From the NCBI RefSeq assembly GCF_004005495.1, contig NZ_RZYA01000022.1:62001-126000 (forward strand): 64,000 nt of DNA, read 5' to 3'. Of this stretch, positions 25,255-40,100 are shown piece by piece. A program made the position numbers and the translations under genes. Every line of letters starts with the position of its first letter. Positions within the stretch are counted from its first letter, which is position 1. The notes under the pieces were generated by a model. The model saw only the letters and a list, made by a program, of their open reading frames with translations, made no database searches and was not told where the DNA came from. Source of the DNA: Streptomyces antnestii (lineage in GTDB: Bacteria; Actinomycetota; Actinomycetes; Streptomycetales; Streptomycetaceae).

Positions 25255-25602
25255 ATGAGCACGCAGGCCGACCACGGACAAGAGCTGATTCCCCGCCCCG
25301 AGCAGACCCCGGACGCCCTGCGCGCCGCCCTCGCCGTCGTCGCCCCCGCACGTCTGCCGGAGATGCAGCGGACCAAGGACGAGGCTTTCGCCAAGGCAGT
25401 CGAGTGGCAGTCCCTCAGCCCGGTGCAGAGCTGGGTCCTTGTTTGGGCCCGGGACATCGAGATCGCCCGCCGCCCCGACTTGTCCGCCCGGCACGCACGC
25501 GCCACGCGGGATCTGGAGCGCGAGGACGCCGCGCTCGCTCATGAAGCGCTGCGCGAACTGAGCGCAGTCCTGGACGAAGCCATGAAGGCGGTACGGGCTT
25601 GA
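25255..25602 (+). CDS. DUF6247-like small protein, possible antitoxin
   Basis: A 115-residue helical, charged protein. The ATG at 25255 follows GGGAGGA by 4 bases; an upstream in-frame start at 25186 lacks this. The segment TPDALRAALAVVAPARLPEM followed by TKDEAFAKA, SPVQSWVLVWARDIEIARRP and HARATRDLE resembles the actinobacterial DUF6247 family as I remember it. Its TGA overlaps the TTG start of the next gene, so the two are made together. Small coupled pairs of this shape are often toxin-antitoxin modules; this is inference from architecture, not from a recognised active site. Confidence 0.65.
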   Translation: MSTQADHGQELIPRPEQTPDALRAALAVVAPARLPEMQRTKDEAFAKAVEWQSLSPVQSWVLVWARDIEIARRPDLSARHARATRDLEREDAALAHEALRELSAVLDEAMKAVRA

Positions 25603-25856
25603 GCTGGCGCTGGGAGTACGTCTTCGCGGCAGCGGCGGCCGCCCCCAGCGCACCACCCGCCTTCCTCGCTGAAGTGGAGCGCAAGGCCGAGGAGTTGGTC
25701 AGAACGGCAGAGGCGCTGCACTTACACGGCCGCAGCCATGAGGGAGCCGACCCACCAGGCGACGACGTCATCGTCCGCGGCGGGATGTTCCGGTACCAGA
25801 TCGTCGTCCGCAGCGAGCGGGTCTACATCGTCCAGCTCACGTGCATGGGGCGCTGA
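25599..25856 (+). CDS. Small protein coupled to the DUF6247-like gene, possible toxin
   Basis: An 85-residue protein starting at TTG 25599, whose last two bases begin the TGA of the preceding gene. It begins SWRWEYVFAAAAAAPSAPPA and has a glutamate/arginine-rich helix (LAEVERKAEELVRTAEALHL) followed by a beta-rich end GGMFRYQIVVRSERVYIVQL. The helix-then-strand layout with a terminal VVRSERVYIV strand is compatible with a RelE/ParE-type fold, but key catalytic residues cannot be assigned. It has no start alternative in frame that fits better. Confidence 0.6.
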   Translation: MSWRWEYVFAAAAAAPSAPPAFLAEVERKAEELVRTAEALHLHGRSHEGADPPGDDVIVRGGMFRYQIVVRSERVYIVQLTCMGR

Positions 25857-26121
25857 AGGGCTCCGGCTCCGGGCCGATCCACACCAAGGGAAAGAACTCG
25901 GGACTGCCGCCGTGACACGGTCGTCGGCCTCGCCTGGCAGGACGGGCGGCTCACCCCGAAACCGCCGGCCCGCCAAGACTCCCGCTTCGGGTGAACAGAA
26001 CATGTCCGTGCATGGAACCCAGCCCCACTGACAAGCCTCTTCTCGATTGAAAGACGCAGGACGAAGGACCGAGAAGCAGCGCACATTCCGACCGCTGCGC
26101 ACGGCGGACGGAGGACAGCGC

Positions 26122-28164
26122 ATGCGGCGACAAGCAGAGACTCGAAAAGGGCGAATACCCGGACGCCGCGCCGTACTGCTCGGCTCCGCCGCTGTCGCCG
26201 CGACCACCGCCGCCGGCGTCGTCGTGGGCCGCACGGCGGCGTCCCCGCCATCGCCCCGCGCCACCGCCCCCTCCCCCGCCTCCGGGCGCCCCGCCGCCGA
26301 GGGCGATCACGCCCTGCTGCTCCAGGTCCTCGCGCACCCCGACGACGACCTGTACTTCATGAACCCGGACACCGCGCAGGCCATCGCCGCCGGCGTCCCC
26401 CTCGTCTGCGTGTACGTCACCGCGGGCGAGGCCGACGGCGTCAACAAGATCCCCGGCCGCCCGCATCCCCCGGCCGACAAGGCCGCCTACGCCTCCGCCC
26501 GCCACCAGGGCCTCCGCCAGTCCTACGCCGCCCAGTTCGGCCTGCCCGTCTTCAGCCGCTGGCGCACCGAGGTCGCCACGCTCGCCGGCGGCCACCAGGC
26601 CGAGGTGAACACCCTGGAGCACCGCGGCCGCCGCGTCGAGCTCGTCTTCCTCGACCTGGCCATGCACACTCCGGCCGGCCACATGGGAACCCCGGCCCTG
26701 TGGCGCGAGCGCGGCCTGCCCCTGCCTACCGTCGTCGTCAACGGCTCACCGCTGCGCCGGGCGCAGACGTACGACTACGACGGCCTGGTCGACGTACTCG
26801 TGGCCCTCTTCGAGCGCTACCGGCCCACCCTCGTGCACACGCTCGACCCCGACCCGGACATCCAGCACAGCGATCTGCGCACCCGCATCCGTGACAGCGA
26901 GCAGGCCGGTTACTCCGACCACGGCGACCACACCGCGGTGGCCGCGTTCACCTGGGCAGCGCTGATCCGCTGGGCGCAGCGCACGTCCGACGGGCCGCCC
27001 CCGTTCGCGGTCACCGCCTTCCGCGGCTACTACAACCACCACTGGCCGGACAACCTCCCCGAGGCCGTGCTGCACGCCAAGGCCGAGCGCCTCGTCCCCT
27101 ACGGGGCAGCCCCTGACTGGCAGTGCGGCAACCCCTCCGGCTGCGGCGACTACAACGTCGGCGGGGACCGCCCCCTCACCAACCGCAAGGGCTGGATCCG
27201 CTCGACCCACTACCGCTACCCGGGGCCCAGGATCGCCCTCACCCAGGAACCCGACGGCAGGCTCACCGGCTACGGAGTGCTCGGCCTGCGCGCGGTCCGC
27301 TGGCGCGAGAGCGAGGAGGGTGTCTTCGGTCGGCCGACGGACCTCGGGGGCGGGCCGCTCGCGCCCACTCTCGGCGCCGCGACACTCTCCGACGGGCGGC
27401 AGCTGCTGTTCGGCCTGCGGCTCGCGGCCCTCGAAGGGCGCGGCGGCTCGGACCTGCGCGAGATCGCGCTCCTCGAACAGCGCGCCGCCGGCGGGAAGTT
27501 CGGCGCCTGGACCGGCCTGGGCAACCCGGAGACCGATCCCGTACGGGGCCGCCGCATCGGCGTCCCCGTCGCCGTCACCGCCCCCGACGGGCGCGTCCAC
27601 CTCTTCGTGCGCGACGCGGGGCAGGGCATCAGTACGCGCGTTCGTAACCTCGACGGGCGCTGGTCACCGTGGCGCGGCCTGGGCGGCGGGCCCGTACAGG
27701 ACGGCCTGACCGCGGTCGTGGGCGCGGACGGCGGCGTCCACGTGTACGCGCCGGGACGCGACACCGTGCACCACTGGACGCCGCAAGGCCCCGCCCCGCT
27801 CGCCGGGCTGCCGGTCCCCGCCGACGCGGTTGCCGCTGCGGGCGACCGGCTCTACTACCGGACCCCCGCCTCGTCCGCGCTGACCGCGACGGCCGGGCCG
27901 GCGGTCGGCTTCCCCGGCTACGGCCCCGTGACCGCCGACGGCCCGTATCTCTTGGGCCGGGACGCGAGCGGCAGGCTCCAGCTCCTGCGCGGCGGCGGCC
28001 GGATCCAGCACGCCGCCCGCGACCTGGTCAGCCTCGACGGCCCCGCCCTGCGCGCCACCCCGTCGGGCCCGGTGGCCGCGGGCCTCTCCCCCGCCGCCCG
28101 CCCCTGGCTGTGGCGCCCGACCAGGTCGACCGGCACCGGAAGCGGCACGGCCCGCAAGGTCTGA
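26122..28164 (+). CDS. Exported PIG-L family N-acetylsugar deacetylase with C-terminal beta-repeat domain
   Basis: Starts at ATG 26122 after GGAGGA (75 bases inside a longer open frame) and has 680 residues. The N-terminus has RRAVLLGSAAVAATTAAGVV, a twin-arginine-like signal, so the protein is likely exported. The PIG-L domain (about residues 55-320) has the metal motif AHPDDDLYFMNP and a second set of histidines in YSDHGDHTAVAAF; the family removes N-acetyl groups from sugars using zinc. From about residue 340 on, repeated W-, G- and D-containing strands (WTGLGNPE, WSPWRGLGGG, VHHWTPQG) suggest a beta-propeller or lectin-like domain. The substrate is unknown. Confidence 0.85.
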   Translation: MRRQAETRKGRIPGRRAVLLGSAAVAATTAAGVVVGRTAASPPSPRATAPSPASGRPAAEGDHALLLQVLAHPDDDLYFMNPDTAQAIAAGVPLVCVYVTAGEADGVNKIPGRPHPPADKAAYASARHQGLRQSYAAQFGLPVFSRWRTEVATLAGGHQAEVNTLEHRGRRVELVFLDLAMHTPAGHMGTPALWRERGLPLPTVVVNGSPLRRAQTYDYDGLVDVLVALFERYRPTLVHTLDPDPDIQHSDLRTRIRDSEQAGYSDHGDHTAVAAFTWAALIRWAQRTSDGPPPFAVTAFRGYYNHHWPDNLPEAVLHAKAERLVPYGAAPDWQCGNPSGCGDYNVGGDRPLTNRKGWIRSTHYRYPGPRIALTQEPDGRLTGYGVLGLRAVRWRESEEGVFGRPTDLGGGPLAPTLGAATLSDGRQLLFGLRLAALEGRGGSDLREIALLEQRAAGGKFGAWTGLGNPETDPVRGRRIGVPVAVTAPDGRVHLFVRDAGQGISTRVRNLDGRWSPWRGLGGGPVQDGLTAVVGADGGVHVYAPGRDTVHHWTPQGPAPLAGLPVPADAVAAAGDRLYYRTPASSALTATAGPAVGFPGYGPVTADGPYLLGRDASGRLQLLRGGGRIQHAARDLVSLDGPALRATPSGPVAAGLSPAARPWLWRPTRSTGTGSGTARKV

Positions 28165-28192
28165 TCCCGGTACAGATCCCGGGTACACGAAA

Positions 28193-28222
28193 GGGCCCGT
28201 ACGACCGAAGTCGTACGGGCCC
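28193..28222. terminator. Bidirectional terminator between the PIG-L gene and tuf
   Basis: A perfect 13-bp stem (GGGCCCGTACGAC / GTCGTACGGGCCC) with a CGAA loop lies between two convergent genes, 28 bases after the PIG-L stop and 43 beyond the tuf stop. A short A-run on one side and T/C on the other fit use in both directions. Confidence 0.8.
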
Positions 28223-28265
28223 TCTCAGGTGCTCGCTGGAGCTACCAGGTCAAACCGTCAGGTAA

Positions 28266-29459
<1,194 letters not shown>

Positions 29460-29596
29460 TGGGTCCTCCTGTGGAGTGGTTCTGTACGCCTTGCTTCATC
29501 GGCGCCAGGTGATCTTTGCTGGGAAACCCGCCGCCGGGGTCCGGGGTGACGAACCCCAGCGGTCGGTGTCAAGCCTAAAGCGTGAACTCGGGTGAG

Positions 29597-31723
29597 TTAC
29601 TCGCCCTTGGCCTTCGCGATGATCTCCTCGGCGACGTTCCGCGGAACCTCGGCGTAGGAGTCGAACTGCATCGAGTAGCTTGCGCGACCCGACGTCTTGC
29701 TGCGGAGGTCTCCGACGTAGCCGAACATCTCCGAGAGGGGCACGAGGCCCTTCACGACGCGAGCGCCGCTGCGCTCCTCCATGGCCTGAATCTGGCCACG
29801 GCGGGAGTTGATGTCGCCGATGACCTCACCCATGTAGTCCTCGGGCGTGGTGACCTCAACGGCCATCATCGGCTCGAGCAGCACGGGCTTGGCCTTGCGC
29901 GCGGCCTCCTTGAAGGCCTGCGAACCGGCGATCTTGAACGCGAGCTCGGAGGAGTCGACCTCGTGGTAGCCACCGTCGAGAAGGATGACGCGGACGCCAG
30001 TCATCTCGTAGCCGGCCAGGATGCCGAACTGCATGGCCTCCTGCGCACCCGCGTCCACCGACGGGATGTACTCCCGGGGGATGCGGCCACCGGTGACCTT
30101 GTTCACGAACTCGTACGTGGCGTCGCCGCTGTCGATCGGCTCGATCGCGATCTGCACCTTGGCGAACTGACCGGTACCACCGGTCTGCTTCTTGTGGGTG
30201 TAGTCGTGACGCTCGACGGCCTGACGGATCGTCTCGCGGTAAGCGACCTGCGGCTTGCCGACGTTCGCCTCGACGCGGAACTCGCGCTTCATGCGGTCGA
30301 CGAGCACCTCGAGGTGAAGCTCGCCCATACCACCGATGATGGTCTGGCCGGTCTCCTCGTCCGAGTGGACCTGGAAGGAGGGGTCCTCCTCCGAGAGGCG
30401 CTGGATGGCGACACCCAGCTTCTCCTGGTCGCCCTTGGACTTCGGCTCGATGGCGACCTGGATGACCGGCGCCGGGAAGTCCATGGACTCCAGGATGACC
30501 GGGGCCTTGTCGTCACAGAGCGTCTCACCCGTGGTGGTCTGCTTCAGACCCATGACGGCGACGATGTCACCGGCGCCCACCGACTCGATCTCCTCACGCT
30601 TGTTCGCGTGCATGCGGTAGATCTTGCCGATGCGCTCCTTCTTGCCCTTGACGGAGTTCAGCACGGCGGTGCCGGACTCCAGGCGGCCCGAGTAAACCCG
30701 GACGAAGGTGAGCTTGCCGAGGTGCGGGTCGCTCATGATCTTGAACGCCAGCGCCGAGAGGGGCTCCTCGTCGGACGGCTTGCGCTTGACGACCGTCTCC
30801 GGGTCCTTGACGTCGTGGCCCTCGATGGCCTCGACGTCCAGGGGGGAGGGCAGGTAGCGCACGACGGCGTCGAGCAGGGGCTGAACGCCCTTGTTCTTGA
30901 ACGCGGTGCCGCAGAACACGGGGGTGACGGTGGTGTCGCCGCCCTTGCCGGAGGCGATGGTGATGCGACGCACGGCCGCGTACAGCTGGTCCACGGAGGG
31001 CTCGGTGCCCTCCAGGAACAGCTCCATCATCTCTTCGTCGTTCTCGGCGACGGCCTCGAGGAGCTTGCCGCGGTACTCCTCGGCGGCCTCGGTGTGCGTG
31101 GCCGGGATGTCGACGATGTCGTACGCCTCGCCCTTGGCCGCCTCGGCGGACCAGACGAACGCCTTCATCGTGACGAGGTCGACGACACCCTGGAAGTCAG
31201 CCTCTGCACCGATGGGCAGCTGCATGACGAGCGGGGTCGCACCGAGGCGGTTGACGATCATGTCAACGCAGCGGTGGAACTCGGCACCCGTACGGTCGAG
31301 CTTGTTGACGAAGCAGATACGCGGCACGCCGTAGCGGTCCGCCTGACGCCAGACAGTCTCGGACTGGGGCTCAACGCCGGCAACGCCGTCGAACACCGTC
31401 ACGGCACCGTCGAGGACGCGGAGCGAACGCTCCACCTCGACGGTGAAGTCCACGTGACCCGGGGTGTCGATGATGTTGATCGTGTGGTCGACGTCGTTCA
31501 GCGGCCAGTGACAGGTGGTGGCAGCAGAGGTGATCGTGATGCCACGCTCCTGCTCCTGCTCCATCCAGTCCATGGTCGCGGCACCGTCGTGGACCTCACC
31601 GATCTTGTACGACACACCGGTGTAGAACAGGATCCGCTCGGTGGTGGTCGTCTTGCCCGCGTCGATGTGGGCCATGATCCCGATGTTGCGGACCTTGGCC
31701 AGGTCAAGTGAAGTGGTAGCCAT
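29597..31723 (-). CDS. fusA: Translation elongation factor EF-G
   Basis: GTPase driving translocation and, with RRF, recycling. The 708 residues begin ATTSLDLAKVRNIGIMAHID with the P-loop AHIDAGKTTTTER at residues 18-30; DTPGHVDF and NKLDRTGAEF complete the GTPase motifs, and domains II-V follow to VAEEIIAKAKGE. The ATG start is secure. It lies 39 bases after rpsG in the str operon. Confidence 0.98.
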   Translation of the reverse strand: MATTSLDLAKVRNIGIMAHIDAGKTTTTERILFYTGVSYKIGEVHDGAATMDWMEQEQERGITITSAATTCHWPLNDVDHTINIIDTPGHVDFTVEVERSLRVLDGAVTVFDGVAGVEPQSETVWRQADRYGVPRICFVNKLDRTGAEFHRCVDMIVNRLGATPLVMQLPIGAEADFQGVVDLVTMKAFVWSAEAAKGEAYDIVDIPATHTEAAEEYRGKLLEAVAENDEEMMELFLEGTEPSVDQLYAAVRRITIASGKGGDTTVTPVFCGTAFKNKGVQPLLDAVVRYLPSPLDVEAIEGHDVKDPETVVKRKPSDEEPLSALAFKIMSDPHLGKLTFVRVYSGRLESGTAVLNSVKGKKERIGKIYRMHANKREEIESVGAGDIVAVMGLKQTTTGETLCDDKAPVILESMDFPAPVIQVAIEPKSKGDQEKLGVAIQRLSEEDPSFQVHSDEETGQTIIGGMGELHLEVLVDRMKREFRVEANVGKPQVAYRETIRQAVERHDYTHKKQTGGTGQFAKVQIAIEPIDSGDATYEFVNKVTGGRIPREYIPSVDAGAQEAMQFGILAGYEMTGVRVILLDGGYHEVDSSELAFKIAGSQAFKEAARKAKPVLLEPMMAVEVTTPEDYMGEVIGDINSRRGQIQAMEERSGARVVKGLVPLSEMFGYVGDLRSKTSGRASYSMQFDSYAEVPRNVAEEIIAKAKGE

Positions 31724-31762
31724 ATCGGCTCAGTCTTCTCTCGGTCTCGATGTGGGTTGCGA

Positions 31763-32233
31763 CTACCAGCGGTAGTGCGCGAAGGCCTTGTTGGACTCGG
31801 CCATCTTGTGGGTGTCCTCACGCTTCTTGACAGCAGCGCCAAGACCGTTCGAGGCGTCGAGCAGCTCGTTCATGAGGCGCTCGGTCATGGTCTTCTCACG
31901 GCGGGCGCGGGAGTAACCCACGAGCCAGCGCAGCGCGAGCGTGTTGGCGCGACCGGGCTTGACCTCGATCGGCACCTGGTAGGTGGCGCCACCGACACGG
32001 CGGGACTTGACCTCGAGGGTCGGCTTGATGTTCTCCAGCGCGCGCTTCAGCGTGATGACCGGGTCGTTGCCCGACTTCTCACGCAGACCCTCCATGGCGC
32101 CGTACACGATGCGCTCGGCGGTGGAGCGCTTGCCGTTCAGCAGCACCTTGTTGATGAGGGAGGTCACCAGAGGAGAACCGTAGACCGGGTCGATGATGAC
32201 CGGGCGCTTCGGGGCGGGGCCCTTACGAGGCAT
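31763..32233 (-). CDS. rpsG: 30S ribosomal protein S7
   Basis: Primary head-assembly protein at the E site and, in E. coli, repressor of the str operon. The 156 residues run MPRKGPAPKRPVIIDPVYGS to KAFAHYRW, with EVKPGRANTLALRWLVGYSR as conserved core. It starts 2 bases after the rpsL stop. Confidence 0.98.
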   Translation of the reverse strand: MPRKGPAPKRPVIIDPVYGSPLVTSLINKVLLNGKRSTAERIVYGAMEGLREKSGNDPVITLKRALENIKPTLEVKSRRVGGATYQVPIEVKPGRANTLALRWLVGYSRARREKTMTERLMNELLDASNGLGAAVKKREDTHKMAESNKAFAHYRW

Positions 32234-32235
32234 TC

Positions 32236-32607
32236 TTACTTCTCCTTCTTGGCGCCGTAGCGGCTGCGGGCCTGCTTGCGGTTCTTGACACCCTGGGTGT
32301 CAAGCGAACCGCGGATGATCTTGTAACGAACACCAGGCAGGTCCTTCACACGGCCGCCACGCACGAGCACGATGGAGTGCTCCTGCAGGTTGTGTCCCTC
32401 ACCCGGGATGTAGGCCGTGACCTCGATGCCGCTGGTCAGACGCACACGCGCGACCTTACGGAGGGCCGAGTTCGGCTTCTTCGGGGTGGTCGTGAACACA
32501 CGCGTGCAGACGCCGCGACGCTGGGGCGAACCCTCGAGTGCGGGCGTCTTGTTCTTCTCGACCTTGTCCTGCCGGCCCTTCCGGACCAGCTGCTGGATCG
32601 TAGGCAC
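32236..32607 (-). CDS. rpsL: 30S ribosomal protein S12
   Basis: Decoding-centre protein. The GTG at 32607 gives PTIQQLVRKGRQDKVEKNKT and 123 residues; a longer in-frame extension to 32793 crosses the leader and was discarded. The loop TTTPKKPNSALRKVARVRL is wild-type at the lysine that confers streptomycin resistance when changed (about residue 43), and GVRYKIIRGSLDTQGV carries the second resistance site. It is the first gene of the str operon. Confidence 0.98.
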   Translation of the reverse strand: MPTIQQLVRKGRQDKVEKNKTPALEGSPQRRGVCTRVFTTTPKKPNSALRKVARVRLTSGIEVTAYIPGEGHNLQEHSIVLVRGGRVKDLPGVRYKIIRGSLDTQGVKNRKQARSRYGAKKEK

Positions 32608-32990
32608 TACTTCTCCGGTTTCTGTGTGCCGAATAGTAAAGCTAACCTGGAACATTCCCCGACCCACGCGGTCGGGTGTGTCGAATACTGTGAACTCCCG
32701 CCGCCAAGCGGGAAGGGCGCAGATTGCGGTGGCCCATCCAGACTCCCGCAGCGGCTGACGACACGCACAGGAGCCCAGGCACACCCCAGGCACAAGGTCT
32801 GAGCGTACCTACCTCATCGGGTTCGGTCAAAACAAATGCGGCGAGGGCAGACACGCCGACCGTTCACACGTTGTCAGTCGGGGCCCCACAGCGCCGTATA
32901 CGGCCCCCTGAGGGCCGAAATCAGCTTGATCCTTTACGCGAATTGAGACTTTCGTCCCATCCGCCACCCGCCGGCGCCACCCGCACACGA
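32608..32990 (-). promoter_or_regulatory. str operon promoter and leader region
   Basis: About 380 bases between the rpoC terminator and rpsL without a convincing gene. It holds the str promoter. In minus-strand sense CAGTAT lies just upstream of the palindromic element at 32659-32683, a position compatible with a -10 hexamer, giving a leader of about 60-70 bases. The rest shows no coding or structural signal I can name. Confidence 0.5.
32659..32683 (-). promoter_or_regulatory. Shared ribosomal-operon leader element, rpsL copy
   Basis: In minus-strand sense CGACACACCCGACC then GCGTGGGTCGG, 52-76 bases before the rpsL GTG. It is the second copy of the element upstream of rpsJ, one base different, while the flanking DNA is unrelated. 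The inverted repeat CCGACC/GGTCGG is kept in both. Confidence 0.65.
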
Positions 32991-32995
32991 ACGCC

Positions 32996-33036
32996 GAAGG
33001 CGCCCACCCCGCACGAATGCGAAGTGGGCGCCCTTC
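32996..33036 (-). terminator. Hairpin terminator downstream of rpoC
   Basis: GAAGGCGCCCAC at 32996-33007 pairs with GTGGGCGCCCTTC at 33024-33036 with one bulged base, leaving a 16-base loop. It lies 41 bases after the rpoC stop on the minus strand and separates rpoBC from the str operon. Confidence 0.65.
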
Positions 33037-33076
33037 AGCAGACTTCAGCCCACGTCAGTAGACGTAGACCCACGCC

Positions 33077-36976
<3,900 letters not shown>

Positions 36977-37062
36977 TGTGCGTCAATCCCTCTTTCGGGG
37001 TTGTGCCCCTCGCGTTAGCGAGAAATAAGGCGCTTCATCATGGTCTGAACGGTCCCGGGGAT

Positions 37063-37093
37063 GGCCGGGGGCTCCTTGTGGGAGCCCCCGGCC
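37063..37093 (-). other. Strong hairpin in the rpoB-rpoC spacer
   Basis: GGCCGGGGGCTCC and its exact complement flank a 5-base loop, directly after the rpoB stop. No T-tract follows on the minus strand, so it is more likely a processing, pausing or mRNA-stability element than a full terminator, since rpoC must still be transcribed. Confidence 0.6.
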
Positions 37094-37100
37094 AGGCCCG

Positions 37101-40100
37101 TCAGACCTCTTCGACGCTGCTCGGCTCGCGCCGGGACAGGTCGATACCGAGCTCCTCCGCAGCGCGGAAGACATCCTCGTCGGTGTCGCGCATCTCGATG
37201 GACATGCCGTCCGAGGACAGCACCTCCACGTTGAGGCAGAGCGACTGCATTTCCTTGATGAGCACCTTGAAGGACTCGGGAATGCCCGGCTCGGGGATGT
37301 TCTCGCCCTTGACGATGGCCTCGTAGACCTTCACGCGGCCGGTCACGTCGTCGGACTTGATCGTCAGGAGCTCCTGGAGTGCGTACGCGGCGCCGTAAGC
37401 CTCAAGCGCCCACACCTCCATCTCACCGAATCGCTGGCCACCGAACTGAGCCTTACCACCCAGCGGCTGCTGGGTGATCATGGAGTACGGACCGGTCGAA
37501 CGGGCGTGGAGCTTGTCGTCGACCAGGTGGTGCAGCTTGAGGATGTACATGTACCCGACCGAGATCGGGTCCGGGAACGGCTCACCGGAGCGGCCGTCGA
37601 ACAGCTTGGCCTTGCCGGACGGCTGGACCAGGCGGTCACCGTCGCGGTTCGGGATCGTGGCCTCGAAGAGACCGGAGATCTCGTCCTCGCGGGCACCGTC
37701 GAAGACCGGGGTCGCGACGTTGGTGCCGGGGGCGACCTGGTCGGCGCCGATGGCCTGCAGGCGCTTGGCCCACTCGTCACCGAGGCCGGAGACGTCCCAG
37801 CCGCGGCTGGCGAGCCAGCCGAGGTGGATCTCCAGGACCTGTCCCGGGTTCATTCGGGACGGGACACCCAGCGGGTTGAGGATGATGTCGACCGGAGTTC
37901 CGTCCTCGAGGAACGGCATGTCCTCGATCGGAAGGATCTTCGAGATAACACCCTTGTTGCCGTGGCGTCCGGCGAGCTTGTCACCGTCCGTGATCTTGCG
38001 CTTCTGCGCCACGTAGACACGAACCAGCTGGTTCACGCCCGGCGGCAGCTCGTCGCCCTCTTCACGGTCGAAGACGCGGACGCCGATGACCTTGCCGATC
38101 TCGCCGTGCGGCACCTTCAGCGAGGTGTCGCGCACCTCGCGCGCCTTCTCACCGAAGATCGCCCGGAGCAGGCGCTCCTCGGGGGTCAGCTCGGTCTCAC
38201 CCTTGGGCGTGACCTTGCCGACGAGGATGTCGCCGGCGACGACCTCGGCACCGATACGGATGATGCCGCGCTCGTCGAGGTCGGCGAGGACCTCTTCGGA
38301 GACGTTCGGGATGTCCCGGGTGATCTCCTCCGGGCCGAGCTTGGTGTCACGGGCGTCGACCTCGTGCTCCTCGATGTGGATCGAGGAGAGGACGTCGTCC
38401 TGCACGAGGCGCTGCGACAGGATGATCGCGTCCTCGTAGTTGTGACCCTCCCACGGCATGAACGCCACGAGCAGGTTCTTGCCGAGCGCCATCTCGCCGT
38501 TCTCGGTCGCGGGACCGTCGGCCAGGACCTGGCCCTCGATCACGCGGGCGCCCTCGTCCACGACAACCTTCTGGTTGACGGAGGTGCCCTGGTTGGAGCG
38601 GGAGAACTTGGCGAGGCGGTACGTGGTGTACGTGCCGTCGTCGTTCGTCGTGGTGATGTAGTCCGCGGAGACTTCCTGGACCACACCGTCCTTGTCGGCC
38701 TTGAGCACGTCGCCGGCGTCGGTGGCGCAGCGGTACTCCATGCCGGTGCCGACGAGCGGGGCCTCCGACTTAATCAGCGGCACCGCCTGACGCATCATGT
38801 TCGCGCCCATGAGGGCACGGTTGGCGTCGTCGTGCTCGAGGAACGGGATCATGGCCGTCGCGACCGACACCATCTGGCGCGGCGAGACGTCCATGTAGTC
38901 GACGTCGTCGCCCGGGATGTAGTCGATCTCTCCGCCACGACGGCGGACCAGGACGCGGTTCTCGGTGAAACGCATGTCGTCGGACAGGCCGGCGTTGGCC
39001 TGGGCGATGACGAAGCGGTCCTCCTCGTCGGCGGTCAGGTAGTCGACGTCGTCGGTGACGACACCCTCGACGACCTTGCGGTACGGCGTCTCGACGAAGC
39101 CGAACGCGTTGACGCGGCCGTACGAGGCGAGCGAACCGATCAGACCGATGTTCGGGCCTTCAGGCGTCTCGATCGGGCACATGCGGCCGTAGTGAGACGG
39201 GTGCACGTCACGGACCTCGAAGCCGGCCCGCTCACGGGACAGACCACCCGGGCCAAGAGCCGACAGGCGACGCTTGTGGGTGAGACCCGACAGCGGGTTG
39301 TTCTGGTCCATGAACTGCGACAGCTGGCTGGTGCCGAAGAACTCCTTGATGGAGGCGACGACCGGCCGGATGTTGATCAGGGTCTGCGGCGTGATCGCCT
39401 CGACGTCCTGGGTGGTCATCCGCTCGCGGACGACGCGCTCCATACGAGCCAGACCCGTGCGGACCTGGTTCTGGATGAGCTCGCCGACGTTACGCAGACG
39501 ACGGTTGCCGAAGTGGTCGATGTCGTCGGTCTCGACGACGATCGAGGCACCGCTGTCACCCACGGTCTCGGTCTCACCGGCGTGCAGCTTCACCAGGTAC
39601 TTGATCGTCGAGATGATGTCCTCGACGGTCAGGACGCCGGCGTCCAGCGGGGCTTCGCCACCCAGCTTCTTGTTGACCTTGTAGCGGCCGACCTTCGCGA
39701 GGTCGTAGCGCTTCGGGTTGAAGTAGAGGTTCTCGAGCAGCGTCTGCGCGGCCTCACGGGTCGGCGGCTCGCCCGGACGCAGCTTGCGGTAGATGTCGAG
39801 CAGCGCGTCGTCCTGGCCCTGGGTGTGGTCCTTCTCCAGGGTGGCGCGCATGGACTCGTACTCGCCGAACTCCTCGAGGATCTGCTCGGTCGTCCAACCG
39901 AGAGCCTTGAGCAGGACGGTGACGGACTGCTTGCGCTTGCGGTCGATGCGGACACCGACCATGTCGCGCTTGTCGATCTCCATCTCCAGCCAGGCACCAC
40001 GCGAGGGGATGACCTTGGCCGAGAAGATGTCCTTGTCGGACGTCTTGTCGATGGAGGAGTCGAAGTAGACACCCGGCGAGCGGACGAGCTGCGACACCAC

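Noticed and set aside
25857..26121. Possible coding remnant with DTVVGLAWQDGRLTPKPPAR in frame
   Set aside because: The segment is about 27 codons with no start and no recognisable family; it may be a relic but there is too little to support a feature.
39250..39340. Resistance mutations in rpoB and rpsL
   Set aside because: The rifampicin region (Asp427, Ser433, His437) and the S12 lysine loop read as wild-type.
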